From the NCBI GenBank assembly GCA_045120955.1, contig JBGVFH010000071.1:25293-89292 (forward strand): a DNA stretch of 64,000 nucleotides. The letters are read 5' to 3'. The translations under genes and the position numbers were made by a program. This document shows, piece by piece, positions 27,033-35,416 of this stretch. Under the pieces are notes generated by a model that saw nothing but the letters and a program-made list of their open reading frames with translations, ran no database searches and was not told the DNA's origin. Source of the stretch: JAZMZS01 sp045120955. Its GTDB lineage: Bacteria; Bacillota; Clostridia; Oscillospirales; CAG-272. The first letter of the stretch is position 1. Every line of letters begins with the position of its first letter.

Positions 27033-28277
27033 ATGAAAAAGAGATTGACCGTTATTTTGTGTGCCGCCATGTGCGCACTTATGTGCGCCTGCGGCATAAC
27101 TCCTTCTGTAAAATCACCCGGCTCTCAAACTTCCTCGACTGATATCGGTACTGCCGAAAGCGCAGTGCCGTCTGATACGAGGGATGCGTTTGCCGACGGT
27201 GCGCAGAGCACGGATGAGGTGCCGCCCGAGGTGTCTGTTGACACGGTGAGACTCGTTATGGTAGGAGATATTTTGATGCATGACCCCGTTATCGAGAGCG
27301 GCATGACGGAGGATGGCTGCAATTACGATCATCTGTTTGCAAATATATCACAAGAGCTTGCCTATGCGGATATAGCTATGCTTAATCAAGAGGTGATCAT
27401 AGCAGGAGAGCAGTTCGGCATCAGCGGTTATCCCCGTTTTAATTCTCCCCTTGAGCTTGCCGATGCAATAGGCAAGGCAGGATTTGATGTGGTTCTGCAC
27501 GCAACCAACCACACCTTAGATAAGGGAAGGGATGCTATGCTGAAATGCCTTTCTTATTGGAGACAAAACCATCCGGACGTAAAGGTGGCAGGTATGCACG
27601 ACAGTGAGGCGGATGCGGATAATGTTTGCGTAATTGAGAAAAACGGGATAAAGGTCGCCGTGCTAAACTACACCTATGGCGTAAACCCTGCGGGAGATCA
27701 GTATATCAAAAGCGAACCGTATCTTGTGGATATTTTGATAGAGAGTGAAGTAAAGCGCGACATTGAAAGAGCTAAGGAAGCAGCCGATTTTATTGTCGTT
27801 GCACCCCACTGGGGAGAAGAATACACTCATACACCTACAAGCTCACAGAAAAAATGGTGCGAGCTGTTTTTGAAGTGCGGTGTTGACCTTGTTATAGGCA
27901 CTCATCCTCATGTTCTTCAGCCTATTGAGTGGCTCGAGGGAGAGGATGGGCAAAGAACGCTTGTTTATTGGTCGCTCGGCAACTATGTAAACAGTACATC
28001 GGAGCAGGGCAGGGGCATTGGAGCGAGGATGCTCGGTGCTATGGCTGATGTGGTAATAGGCAAGGACGAAAACGGCAAGGTATATATCATGTCGGCAGGT
28101 GCGATAGGTCTTGTCACGCATGTTGATTTTGACAGCCGCGGCATCACAACATATAAATTTGAAGATTATACGCAGGAGATGCTCGCTGAGAACGAGGCAG
28201 TAAATAAAGACCCGTCATTTACTTACCAATACTGCATCGAAACCTTCAGCGAGCTGCTCGGAGATTTCCAAGATTGA
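27033..28277 (+). CDS. CapA family lipoprotein (metallophosphatase-like)
   Basis: Member of the CapA/PgsA-like family related to poly-gamma-glutamate capsule proteins, with a calcineurin-like fold. A signal peptide with cysteines at 18 and 20 near the expected cleavage site suggests a lipoprotein; a Ser/Thr-rich linker follows. Core motifs: VMVGDILMHDP (about 75-85), ATNHTLDKG, VVAPHWGEEY, GTHPHVLQP and YWSLGNYV. No pgsB or pgsC is near, so polyglutamate synthesis is unlikely and its real role is open. The ribosome site is weak. Confidence 0.85.
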   Translation: MKKRLTVILCAAMCALMCACGITPSVKSPGSQTSSTDIGTAESAVPSDTRDAFADGAQSTDEVPPEVSVDTVRLVMVGDILMHDPVIESGMTEDGCNYDHLFANISQELAYADIAMLNQEVIIAGEQFGISGYPRFNSPLELADAIGKAGFDVVLHATNHTLDKGRDAMLKCLSYWRQNHPDVKVAGMHDSEADADNVCVIEKNGIKVAVLNYTYGVNPAGDQYIKSEPYLVDILIESEVKRDIERAKEAADFIVVAPHWGEEYTHTPTSSQKKWCELFLKCGVDLVIGTHPHVLQPIEWLEGEDGQRTLVYWSLGNYVNSTSEQGRGIGARMLGAMADVVIGKDENGKVYIMSAGAIGLVTHVDFDSRGITTYKFEDYTQEMLAENEAVNKDPSFTYQYCIETFSELLGDFQD

Positions 28278-28305
28278 TAAAACACATTTTAAAATGAGGT
28301 ATGCA

Positions 28306-29307
28306 ATGAAAAAAGTAATTATTGATGTATTCGGCGCAGACACCCCCGATTCACTCATAAAGGGAGCGGCAAGAGCTACGCTTGAAAACGAAGACGTAAA
28401 AATACTTCTCCCCGGAGTGCCGCAGGTCATAGAGGATGTGCTTTGCGAATGTGAATATGATCCTCGGCGCATAGAGATACTGCCCGCAGAGCAGGTAATA
28501 ACAAACGATGACGATCCCGTAAATGCAGTATTTCAAAAGCGTCGTTCGTCTGTCGTTACAGCGGCAAAGTATTTTGCGGAAAATGACGATTGCATCGGGT
28601 TTGCATCTGCGGGAAACACGGGAGCGCTGTTGGCTGCTTCAACCGCCTACGTCGGCAGACTTGACGGTATAGAGCGTCCGTCGCTGTGCACGTTTTTGCC
28701 CTCAAGCAAGGATAGATTTGTGTGTATGCTTGACTGCGGTGCAAATGTGGATTGCAAGCCGCAGCAGATGATACAGTTTGCGCTCATGGGCTCGGCACTT
28801 GTCGAGTGCTGTGTCGGGGTAAAAGACCCGACGGTCGCAATAGTATCAAACGGTACCGAGTCACGCAAGGGCAATTCGTTTACCCGTGAGGTGTATTCGC
28901 TGCTTGAAAAAATGCCGATAAATTTTGTCGGTAACATGGAGGCGAGAGATGCGCTATCGGGTAAATACGATGTAATGGTGTGTGACGGCTTTGTTGGGAA
29001 TGTACTGCTGAAAAGCATCGAAGGCGCAGGTATGTTTACAGCTTCGGTCATGTTAAAGCATCTGAAGGCAAATATGCCCGAGAACACGGACCCCGCATTT
29101 TTGAAAAAAGCCCTCGGTGCGGCGATGGCAGAGATGGATTTTTCGAGCCGAGGCGGCGCCGTACTTATGGGACTGAAGAAAACCGTCATGAAAATACACG
29201 GAAACTCAAACGAGCGTACCGTACCCAATGTAGTAAAGCAGCTGCTCGATATTTCTGCGGGCGGATTTATAGACAGAACGAAGGAGCTTCTCCGAGCTGC
29301 GAAATAA
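28306..29307 (+). CDS. plsX: Phosphate acyltransferase PlsX
   Basis: Makes acyl-phosphate from acyl-ACP for phospholipid synthesis with PlsY. Family features include ITNDDDPVNAVFQKRRSSV, SAGNTGALLAAS, LDCGANVDCKPQQMIQFALM, NGTESRKGN and VCDGFVGNVLLKSIEG. Length 333 is normal. I chose ATG 28306 because GAGGT is 5 bases upstream; an in-frame ATG at 28294 has none. Usual neighbours (fabD, acpP, rnc) are absent here. Confidence 0.92.
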   Translation: MKKVIIDVFGADTPDSLIKGAARATLENEDVKILLPGVPQVIEDVLCECEYDPRRIEILPAEQVITNDDDPVNAVFQKRRSSVVTAAKYFAENDDCIGFASAGNTGALLAASTAYVGRLDGIERPSLCTFLPSSKDRFVCMLDCGANVDCKPQQMIQFALMGSALVECCVGVKDPTVAIVSNGTESRKGNSFTREVYSLLEKMPINFVGNMEARDALSGKYDVMVCDGFVGNVLLKSIEGAGMFTASVMLKHLKANMPENTDPAFLKKALGAAMAEMDFSSRGGAVLMGLKKTVMKIHGNSNERTVPNVVKQLLDISAGGFIDRTKELLRAAK

Positions 29308-29327
29308 ACATAATTTGCATAGCAAAA

Positions 29328-29375
29328 AGCCAAAACCGCCGTGAGCGCCGTTTGAGCATTCGGGCGGTTTTGGCT
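29328..29375 (+). terminator. Hairpin after plsX
   Basis: 13-bp GC-rich stem (29328-29340 with 29363-29375) with a 22-base loop, just after the plsX stop. No T-run follows, so it may act as a weak terminator or transcript-end barrier. Confidence 0.5.
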
Positions 29376-29445
29376 CTGTACGTGAGAAAAATGAAAAATA
29401 TTTAAAATATTTTGAAATTATAAGCCAAAAAAGACAAAAATACTA

Positions 29446-29475
29446 TTGACAAAAACGCTCACAACGTGATACAAT
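29446..29475 (+). promoter_or_regulatory. Promoter and leader of the str operon
   Basis: TTGACA (29446-29451) and TACAAT (29470-29475), spacing 18. A 100-base leader follows with two small hairpins (ATGCAC/GTGCAT at 29492-29522 and CTGCA/TGCAG near 29546-29557) before the AAGAAGGAGG ribosome site of rpsL. Confidence 0.75.
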
Positions 29476-29584
29476 ATGATGTCTAATTATGATGCACGAC
29501 TGCGGCAAAGCGGTTTGTGCATGTGTAGTTGGAAAATAAAAGAAGACTGCATTTGCAGCAAATTTAAGAAGAAGGAGGAAAAAC

Positions 29585-29998
29585 ATGCCAACCTTTAATC
29601 AGCTCGTAAAATACGGACGCTCAAAGTCGGTTTACAAGTCAAAGTCACCTGCTCTTCAGCACGGCTTCAACTCTTTGACAGGTACACCTACCGACAAGTC
29701 TTCTCCTCAAAAGAGAGGCGTATGCACAAAGGTTACAACTACCAGCCCGAAAAAGCCTAACTCAGCTCTTCGTAAGATCGCCAGAGTAAGACTTACAAAC
29801 GGAATGGAGGCTACTACCTACATTCCCGGTATCGGACACAATCTTCAGGAGCACTCTGTAGTTCTTATCAGAGGCGGAAGAGTACGTGACCTTCCCGGAT
29901 GCCGTTACCACATCATTCGCGGAACACTTGATGCTCAAGGCGTTGCAAACCGCAACCAGAGCCGTTCCAAGTATGGTGCTAAGCGTCCGAAGAAATAA
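29585..29998 (+). CDS. rpsL: 30S ribosomal protein S12
   Basis: Decoding-centre ribosomal protein. Shows the universal segments PKKPNSALRKIARVRLTNG and the PGIGHNLQEHSVVLIRGGRV that follows, with Lys residues linked elsewhere to streptomycin resistance (PKKPNSA and the GRVRDLPGCRYH loop) of wild-type form. The 137 residues include the 13-residue loop after SPALQ that is seen in many Clostridia. AAGGAGG precedes ATG. Confidence 0.98.
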   Translation: MPTFNQLVKYGRSKSVYKSKSPALQHGFNSLTGTPTDKSSPQKRGVCTKVTTTSPKKPNSALRKIARVRLTNGMEATTYIPGIGHNLQEHSVVLIRGGRVRDLPGCRYHIIRGTLDAQGVANRNQSRSKYGAKRPKK

Positions 29999-30147
29999 TG
30001 GCACGGCCGTTATTTTAAAATAGACTGCCGTGCGATTACTCGCGCATGGTCGTTTGTGCCGTCTTTTAGAGTTTAAAGTATCAATCATGTTTTTCTTTGA
30101 TATAAAAACCGAGATGAGCACTTGCGGAAGAAGTCTTTCGAGTACCT
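29999..30147 (+). promoter_or_regulatory. rpsL-rpsG spacer with hairpin
   Basis: A 149-base spacer, long for this operon. It contains a 7-bp stem GCACGGC (30001-30007) / GCCGTGC (30027-30033) that can continue through a TATTTT/AAAATA inner stem. There is no T-run. In some bacteria this spacer carries the S7 autoregulatory site; whether this one does is unknown. Confidence 0.4.
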
Positions 30148-30651
30148 ATGAACTCATTAAATATGAAGGAGGGAAGTAAACGGCCAAGAAGAGGTCAAAT
30201 TTCCAAAAGAGATGTTTTGCCGGATCCGCTTTATAATTCAAAGCTCGTAACAAAGCTTATCAATAACATAATGCTCGACGGCAAGAAGGGTGTTGCTCAG
30301 AAGATCGTTTACGATGCATTCGAGATCATCAATGCAAAGGAAGGCGAGAATGCTCTTGACGTGTTCGCCGCTGCTCTTGAAAACATCATGCCCGTTCTTG
30401 AGGTTAAGGCTCGCCGTGTAGGCGGTTCTACCTACCAGGTTCCTATGGAAGTTCGTGCAGAGAGACGTCAGACACTTGGTCTGCGTTGGCTCACCGCTTA
30501 TTCAAGAAACCGTTCGGAGAGAACTATGGCTGAGAGACTTGCCGCTGAGATCTTAGATGCTAAGAACAGCGCAGGCGGAGCTTTCAAGAAGAAGGAAGAA
30601 ACGCACAGAATGGCTGAGGCTAACAAGGCTTTCGCTCATTACAGATATTAA
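30148..30651 (+). CDS. rpsG: 30S ribosomal protein S7, with unusual start region
   Basis: Primary 16S rRNA-binding protein of the small-subunit head. The core RRGQISKRDVLPDPLYNSKL and RRVGGSTYQVPMEVR are universal. The family almost always begins Met-Pro-Arg-Arg-Gly-Gln; here the codon at that Met position (30181-30183) is CGG, not a start. A very strong ribosome site AAGGAGGG (30167-30173) lies just before it, inside this frame. In-frame ATG codons at 30148 and 30163 would add 11 or 6 residues but have no ribosome site of their own. I give the longest frame. Either the extension is real or the base at the start is mutated or misread. Confidence 0.85.
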   Translation: MNSLNMKEGSKRPRRGQISKRDVLPDPLYNSKLVTKLINNIMLDGKKGVAQKIVYDAFEIINAKEGENALDVFAAALENIMPVLEVKARRVGGSTYQVPMEVRAERRQTLGLRWLTAYSRNRSERTMAERLAAEILDAKNSAGGAFKKKEETHRMAEANKAFAHYRY

Positions 30652-30694
30652 GTCTTATATTGCTTAGATTAAGACCTGTTAAGGAGAAGAACTA

Positions 30695-32773
30695 ATGCCA
30701 AGAGAATATTCACTGGAGCATACCAGAAATATAGGCATCATGGCTCACATCGATGCCGGAAAAACAACAACAACCGAAAGAATTCTGTTCTACACAGGTA
30801 AGACGCACCGCATGGGAGAAACTCATGACGGCGGCGCTACGATGGACTGGATGGAGCAGGAACAGGAGAGAGGTATTACAATTACCTCTGCTGCTACCAC
30901 TTGCTATTGGAAGGGTAACAGAATCAATATCATTGATACCCCCGGTCACGTTGACTTTACCGTTGAGGTTGAGCGTTCGCTCAGAGTTCTCGACGGTTCC
31001 GTAACAGTTCTTTGCGCAAAGGGAGGCGTTGAGCCTCAGTCAGAGACTGTTTGGAGACAGGCTGACAAGTATCAGGTACCCCGTATGGCTTATGTAAATA
31101 AGATGGACATTACGGGTGCAAACTTCTACCGCGTTGTAGATATGATGCATGAGCGTCTTCATGCAAACGCAGTACCGATCCAGCTTCCTATCGGAGCTGA
31201 GGGCAGCTTCCGCGGAATTATCGACCTTATCAATATGGAGGCAGACGTATATTACGATGACCTCGGTAAGGATATGAGAGTCGAGCCTATTCCGGAGGAT
31301 ATGATTGAAAAGGCTAATGAGTACCGTACAGCTATGATAGAGAGCGTTGCGGAGACTGATGAAGCCCTGTTTGAAAAGTACTGCGAGGGCGAGGAGCTTA
31401 GTGTTGAGGAGATAAAATCCGCACTCAGAAAAGCTACTCTCGCAAACAAGATAGTTCCCGTTGTTTGCGGAACTTCTTACAAGAATAAGGGTGTGCAGAA
31501 GCTTCTCGATGCCATCATCGACTATATGCCTGCCCCCACAGACGTTCCCGCTATCAAGGGCGTCAACCCCGATACAGGTGATGAGGACGAGAGAATTGCA
31601 AGCGACGATGCTCCTTTCTCAGCACTTGCATTCAAGATCATGACAGACCCCTATGTAGGTAAGTTGTGCTTCTTCAGAGTTTACTCAGGAACGGTTTCTG
31701 CCGGAACTGCTGTATACAACTCTACAAAGGACAGCACCGAGCGTATGGGACGTATACTTCAGATGCACGCAAATGAGCGTAAAGACCTTGATATCTGTTA
31801 CGCAGGTGACATCGCCGCTGTTATCGGTGTAAAGAACACCACAACAGGTGATACCTTCTGCGATGAGAAGAATCCTATCATCCTTGAATCTATGGAGTTC
31901 CCGGAACCTGTTATCAGAGTTGCTATCGAGCCCAAGACCAAGGCAGGTCAGGAAAAGATGGGTCTTGCTCTTGCAAAGCTTGCTGAAGAAGACCCGACCT
32001 TCCGTACCTACACCGATGAAGAAACAGGACAAACCATTATCGCCGGAATGGGCGAGCTTCACCTTGAAATTATCGTTGACAGACTTCTTCGTGAGTTTAA
32101 GGTTGAGGCTAATATCGGTAATCCTCAGGTTGCATACAAGGAAACCATCAAGAAGAAGGTTGACCATGAATGCAAGTACAAACGTCAGTCCGGTGGTTCA
32201 GGTCAATACGGTCACGTTAAGATCATTCTCGAGCCTAACGAAACAGGCAAGGGTTATGAATTTGTCAACGCAGTTACCGGCGGTGCGATTCCGAAGGAAT
32301 TTATTCCTGCCGTTGATGCAGGTATTAAGGGCGCTATGCAGTCCGGTGTACTTGCAGGCTACAATGTAGTTGACGTTAAGGTTACACTTTACGATGGTTC
32401 TTACCATGAGGTAGACTCATCCGAAATGGCGTTCAAGATCGCAGGTTCTATGGCATTCAAGGAAGCTATGAGACTCGCAAACCCGGTTCTCACAGAGCCT
32501 ATCATGAAGGTCGTAGTTACAATTCCGGACGAGTACATGGGAGATGTTATCGGCGACATCAACTCTCGCCGCGGACAGATCCTCGGTATGGACCCCGTTT
32601 CCGGCGGTCAGCAGGTTTCGTCTCTTGTACCTCTTGCTGAAATGTTCGGTTACGCAACAGCTCTCCGTTCAAAGACACAGGGACGCGGCGTTTACGCAAT
32701 GGAGCCTGCAGGCTTTATGGAAGTTCCGAAGTCTATTCAGGAAAGCATCGTAAATCAGAGAGCAAAGAAGTAA
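30695..32773 (+). CDS. fusA: Elongation factor G
   Basis: Translocation GTPase. G1 AHIDAGKTTTTERIL (about residues 16-30), G3 DTPGHVDFT, G4 NKMDITGANF, followed by domains II-V. Domain IV has the loop around GGSGQYGHVKIILEP. Length 692 is normal. AAGGAGAA lies 8 bases before ATG. Third gene of the str operon. Confidence 0.98.
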   Translation: MPREYSLEHTRNIGIMAHIDAGKTTTTERILFYTGKTHRMGETHDGGATMDWMEQEQERGITITSAATTCYWKGNRINIIDTPGHVDFTVEVERSLRVLDGSVTVLCAKGGVEPQSETVWRQADKYQVPRMAYVNKMDITGANFYRVVDMMHERLHANAVPIQLPIGAEGSFRGIIDLINMEADVYYDDLGKDMRVEPIPEDMIEKANEYRTAMIESVAETDEALFEKYCEGEELSVEEIKSALRKATLANKIVPVVCGTSYKNKGVQKLLDAIIDYMPAPTDVPAIKGVNPDTGDEDERIASDDAPFSALAFKIMTDPYVGKLCFFRVYSGTVSAGTAVYNSTKDSTERMGRILQMHANERKDLDICYAGDIAAVIGVKNTTTGDTFCDEKNPIILESMEFPEPVIRVAIEPKTKAGQEKMGLALAKLAEEDPTFRTYTDEETGQTIIAGMGELHLEIIVDRLLREFKVEANIGNPQVAYKETIKKKVDHECKYKRQSGGSGQYGHVKIILEPNETGKGYEFVNAVTGGAIPKEFIPAVDAGIKGAMQSGVLAGYNVVDVKVTLYDGSYHEVDSSEMAFKIAGSMAFKEAMRLANPVLTEPIMKVVVTIPDEYMGDVIGDINSRRGQILGMDPVSGGQQVSSLVPLAEMFGYATALRSKTQGRGVYAMEPAGFMEVPKSIQESIVNQRAKK

Positions 32774-32865
32774 TTTCTTGCTTAATGATACAGCGGAATA
32801 GTGTTTCCGCATAGCACTTTTGATTTAAAATTTAAAAAATATAATTATTTTGGAGGATATTAAAA

Positions 32866-34071
32866 ATGGCAAAAGCTAAATTTGAAAGAAACAAACCCCA
32901 TGTTAATATCGGTACCATCGGACACGTTGACCACGGTAAGACAACTCTTACTGCTGCAATCACAAAGTTCCTCTCTCTCGGTGATGAAAACATCGAATTC
33001 ATGGCATATGACCAGATCGATAACGCTCCCGAAGAAAGAGCAAGAGGTATCACGATCAACACCAGACACGTTGAGTACACAACTGAAGCAAGACACTATG
33101 CACACGTTGACTGCCCCGGACACGCTGACTATGTAAAGAACATGATTACAGGTGCAGCTCAGATGGACGGCGCTATTCTCGTTGTTGCAGGTACAGACGG
33201 ACCTCTTCAGCAGACTCGTGAGCACGTTCTTCTTGCTCGTCAGGTTGGCGTTCCCGCAATCGTTGTTTTCATGAACAAGTGCGATATCGTTGACGACCCC
33301 GAGCTTCTCGACCTCGTTGAGATGGAGATCCGTGACCTTCTTTCTCAGTATGACTTCCCGGGCGATGATATTCCGATCATCCGCGGTTCTGCTCGTGAGG
33401 CTCTCACTTCTGAGAGCAGAGATGCAAACGATGCAGTTTATGCTCCTATCAAGGAACTCATGGACGCTGTTGACAGCTACATTCCTACTCCTGATAGAAA
33501 AGCTGACCTCGACTTCCTTATGCCCGTTGAGGACGTATTCTCAATTTCCGGCCGTGGTACTGTTGCTACAGGTAGAGTTGAGCGTGGTACTGTTAAGATG
33601 GGTGACGTTGTTGAAATCATCGGTCTTACCACTGAGAGAAAGCAGACAACAATCACAGGTCTTGAAATGTTCCACAAGCTCCTTGACTCCGCTGAAGCAG
33701 GTGACAACGTTGGTGCACTCCTTCGTGGTGTTGCTAAGAACGAGATCGAGCGTGGACAGGTTCTCTGCAAGCCCGGTTCTGTAAACCCCCACACAAAGTT
33801 CATGGGTCAGGTTTACGTTCTTACTGAAAAAGAGGGTGGACGTCAGAAGCCCTTCTTCTCAGGCTACAGACCCCAGTTCTACTTCAGAACAACAGACGTT
33901 ACAGGTACTATCAAACTTCCTGAAGGTGTTGAGATGTGCCGCCCCGGCGACAACGTAAACATGGATGTTGAGCTTATCACTCCTATCGCTGTTGAAAAGG
34001 GACTTCGTTTTGCTATCCGTGAGGGTGGTAGAACAGTTGGTTCAGGCGTTGTTTCTGAAATCTACGAATAA
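32866..34071 (+). CDS. tuf: Elongation factor Tu
   Basis: GTPase delivering aminoacyl-tRNA. GTIGHVDHGKTTLTAAI (residues 17-33), DCPGHADYVKNMITGAAQMD and NKCDIVDD are intact. The 401 residues fit. TGGAGGATATT precedes ATG after a 92-base gap from fusA that could hold a separate promoter. Base use is strongly biased to highly expressed codons (many CTC, CGT, GAA, TTC). Confidence 0.98.
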   Translation: MAKAKFERNKPHVNIGTIGHVDHGKTTLTAAITKFLSLGDENIEFMAYDQIDNAPEERARGITINTRHVEYTTEARHYAHVDCPGHADYVKNMITGAAQMDGAILVVAGTDGPLQQTREHVLLARQVGVPAIVVFMNKCDIVDDPELLDLVEMEIRDLLSQYDFPGDDIPIIRGSAREALTSESRDANDAVYAPIKELMDAVDSYIPTPDRKADLDFLMPVEDVFSISGRGTVATGRVERGTVKMGDVVEIIGLTTERKQTTITGLEMFHKLLDSAEAGDNVGALLRGVAKNEIERGQVLCKPGSVNPHTKFMGQVYVLTEKEGGRQKPFFSGYRPQFYFRTTDVTGTIKLPEGVEMCRPGDNVNMDVELITPIAVEKGLRFAIREGGRTVGSGVVSEIYE

Positions 34072-34107
34072 TCTTAACGGAGCATTTCGTTAATCTAGTT
34101 ATGTCGG

Positions 34108-34136
34108 ACGGGAGGCTCGCAAGAGTCTCCCGTTTT
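34108..34136 (+). terminator. Terminator after tuf
   Basis: 11-bp stem (34108-34118 with 34123-34133, one G-T pair), a GCAA tetraloop, and TTT. A second hairpin (34169-34176 with 34183-34190) follows. Confidence 0.85.
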
Positions 34137-34215
34137 ACATAATTTATCTTACATTCTTAAATTTATGCTGCGGCAAAAACGGTTGCCGCATATATTACAG
34201 TAATAATCTAAAAAA

Positions 34216-34339
34216 TATCTTTGGGGAATGGTGAAATTCCATACCGGCGGTAAGTGCGATGCACAAGCCCGCGAACGCCATATGGCGCCGAACAGGTGAA
34301 ATTCCTGTGCCGACGGTAAAGTCCGGATGAGAAAAGGTA
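34216..34339 (+). ncRNA. FMN riboswitch (RFN element)
   Basis: Contains the conserved FMN aptamer segments in order: GGTGAAATTCC then TACCGGCGGT (34230-34252), AGCCCGCGA, a variable hairpin, GGTGAAATTCCTGTGCCGACGG (split here: 34296-34317), and AGTCCGGATGAGA near the end. The closing stem pairs about 34216-34222 with 34333-34339. A terminator follows at 34355-34386, then ribU, so FMN should turn transcription of the riboflavin importer off. Confidence 0.95.
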
Positions 34340-34354
34340 AAAACATATTTTTGT

Positions 34355-34386
34355 GTTCCTCATCAATTCGAGGAACTTTTTGTTTT
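34355..34386 (+). terminator. Riboswitch-controlled terminator before ribU
   Basis: 7-bp stem (34355-34361 with 34370-34376) and a T-rich run TTTTTGTTTT. It lies 16 bases after the FMN aptamer and about 90 bases before ribU, as expected for the expression platform of a transcriptional OFF switch. Confidence 0.85.
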
Positions 34387-34476
34387 AAAAACAAATCATG
34401 GGATGTTTTACTCCCGAATATGCGTATTTTACTTCCCCTCCGATAGCGAAAGCTTAATTAATGGAGGAAAATGATA

Positions 34477-35073
34477 ATGGAAAAATCAAACAAAAAAATA
34501 AAACAGTGTGTACTTATAGCATTTTTTTCGGCAATCGGATTTATACTGATGTTTATTGATATGTCCGTGCCGATAGTTCCGAGCTTTTTGAAATTTGACA
34601 TATCCGAATTGCCCGCACTTTTGATGTCATTTATCTACGGACCTGTCAGCGGTATAGCTGTGTGTCTCTTGAAAAACGCACTTCATCTTACGATAACGTC
34701 AACGGGCGGAGTAGGGGAACTGTCAAACTTTATTCTCGGTGCCGTATTTTGCATTGTTGCAGGTTTTATTTATAAATATAAACGGACAAGAGCAGGCGCA
34801 ATTATAGGCATGCTTGTCGGTTCTGCCGTAATGGGAGGTATTTGTTTTTTTACAAATCTCTATATTATGTACCCGTTTTATTATAACATCATTCCAAAAG
34901 AAGCGATACTCGGTATGTGTCAGGCGATATTGCCTTCGATAGATAGTATAGAAAAATCACTGTTGGTGTTCAACGTACCGTTTACGTTTGCAAAAGGTGT
35001 AATATGCTCGCTTGTAACCTTGCTTGCATATAAAAAACTCAAAAAAGCACTTAAAATTGAAAGTAAAAGATAA
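34477..35073 (+). CDS. ribU: Riboflavin ECF transporter substrate-binding subunit RibU
   Basis: S-component that binds riboflavin in the membrane and works with the shared ECF ATPase/T module encoded elsewhere. Six hydrophobic segments; the region KFDISELPALLMSFIYGPVS (about residues 37-56) and the following LKNALHL match the RibU family. Downstream of an FMN riboswitch, which supports the substrate. I chose ATG 34477 because GGAGGA is 8 bases upstream; ATG 34471 is only 2 bases from it. Confidence 0.93.
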   Translation: MEKSNKKIKQCVLIAFFSAIGFILMFIDMSVPIVPSFLKFDISELPALLMSFIYGPVSGIAVCLLKNALHLTITSTGGVGELSNFILGAVFCIVAGFIYKYKRTRAGAIIGMLVGSAVMGGICFFTNLYIMYPFYYNIIPKEAILGMCQAILPSIDSIEKSLLVFNVPFTFAKGVICSLVTLLAYKKLKKALKIESKR

Positions 35074-35095
35074 ATACATAAATTGTATGAAACAC

Positions 35096-35130
35096 ACGGG
35101 AAGAAACCTTGCAGGAGTTTCTTCCCGTTT
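35096..35130 (+). terminator. Terminator after ribU
   Basis: 12-bp perfect stem (35096-35107 with 35117-35128) and TTTT (35128-35131). The remaining gap to the next gene (35132-35416) holds the promoter at 35288-35316, a leader and an overlapping small reading frame at 35338. Confidence 0.9.
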
Positions 35131-35287
35131 TCGTATATACGCAACCCCAACAAACCTCCTGCATGACCTTAAGCGCTTGCCTATAATATACCACCTTGAG
35201 GTTCGCTTAAACACGGATATAAAAATGTACACAATGCACAAAACTACGCTTTAAAATTGTGCAATAATAGAAGTTATGCAAAACCTA

Positions 35288-35316
35288 TTGACGGTCACGC
35301 GACCGTGTGTTATAAT
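35288..35316 (+). promoter_or_regulatory. Promoter of the DUF1836-flotillin gene group, with palindrome in the spacer
   Basis: TTGACG (35288-35293) and TATAAT (35311-35316), spacing 17. Inside the spacer is the palindrome ACGGTC-ACGC-GACCGT (35291-35306), a position where a bound protein would block polymerase, so it may be an operator. The likely binder is unknown; the regulator encoded next is one candidate. Confidence 0.65.
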
Positions 35317-35416
35317 CAAACTACGATAAGAAGAGAGATGAGGTTAGGACCAAGACCCACTTCGAAATCGAACGGCGAAAGCTGTATACCTATTAAAAGA
35401 GGGAGGTGCAAACGAT

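Noticed and set aside
34169..34190. Hairpin upstream of the FMN riboswitch as part of the aptamer
   Set aside because: It lies outside the closing stem; more likely a second tuf terminator.
34355..34386. CRISPR-like or repeat array near ribU
   Set aside because: Only one stem; it is the riboswitch terminator. No spaced direct repeats were seen anywhere in the window.
35132..35287. Possible small gene or promoter pair between ribU and the DUF1836 promoter
   Set aside because: Contains AAGCG/CGCTT half-sites and AT-rich stretches but no frame with a ribosome site and no clear -35/-10 pair.
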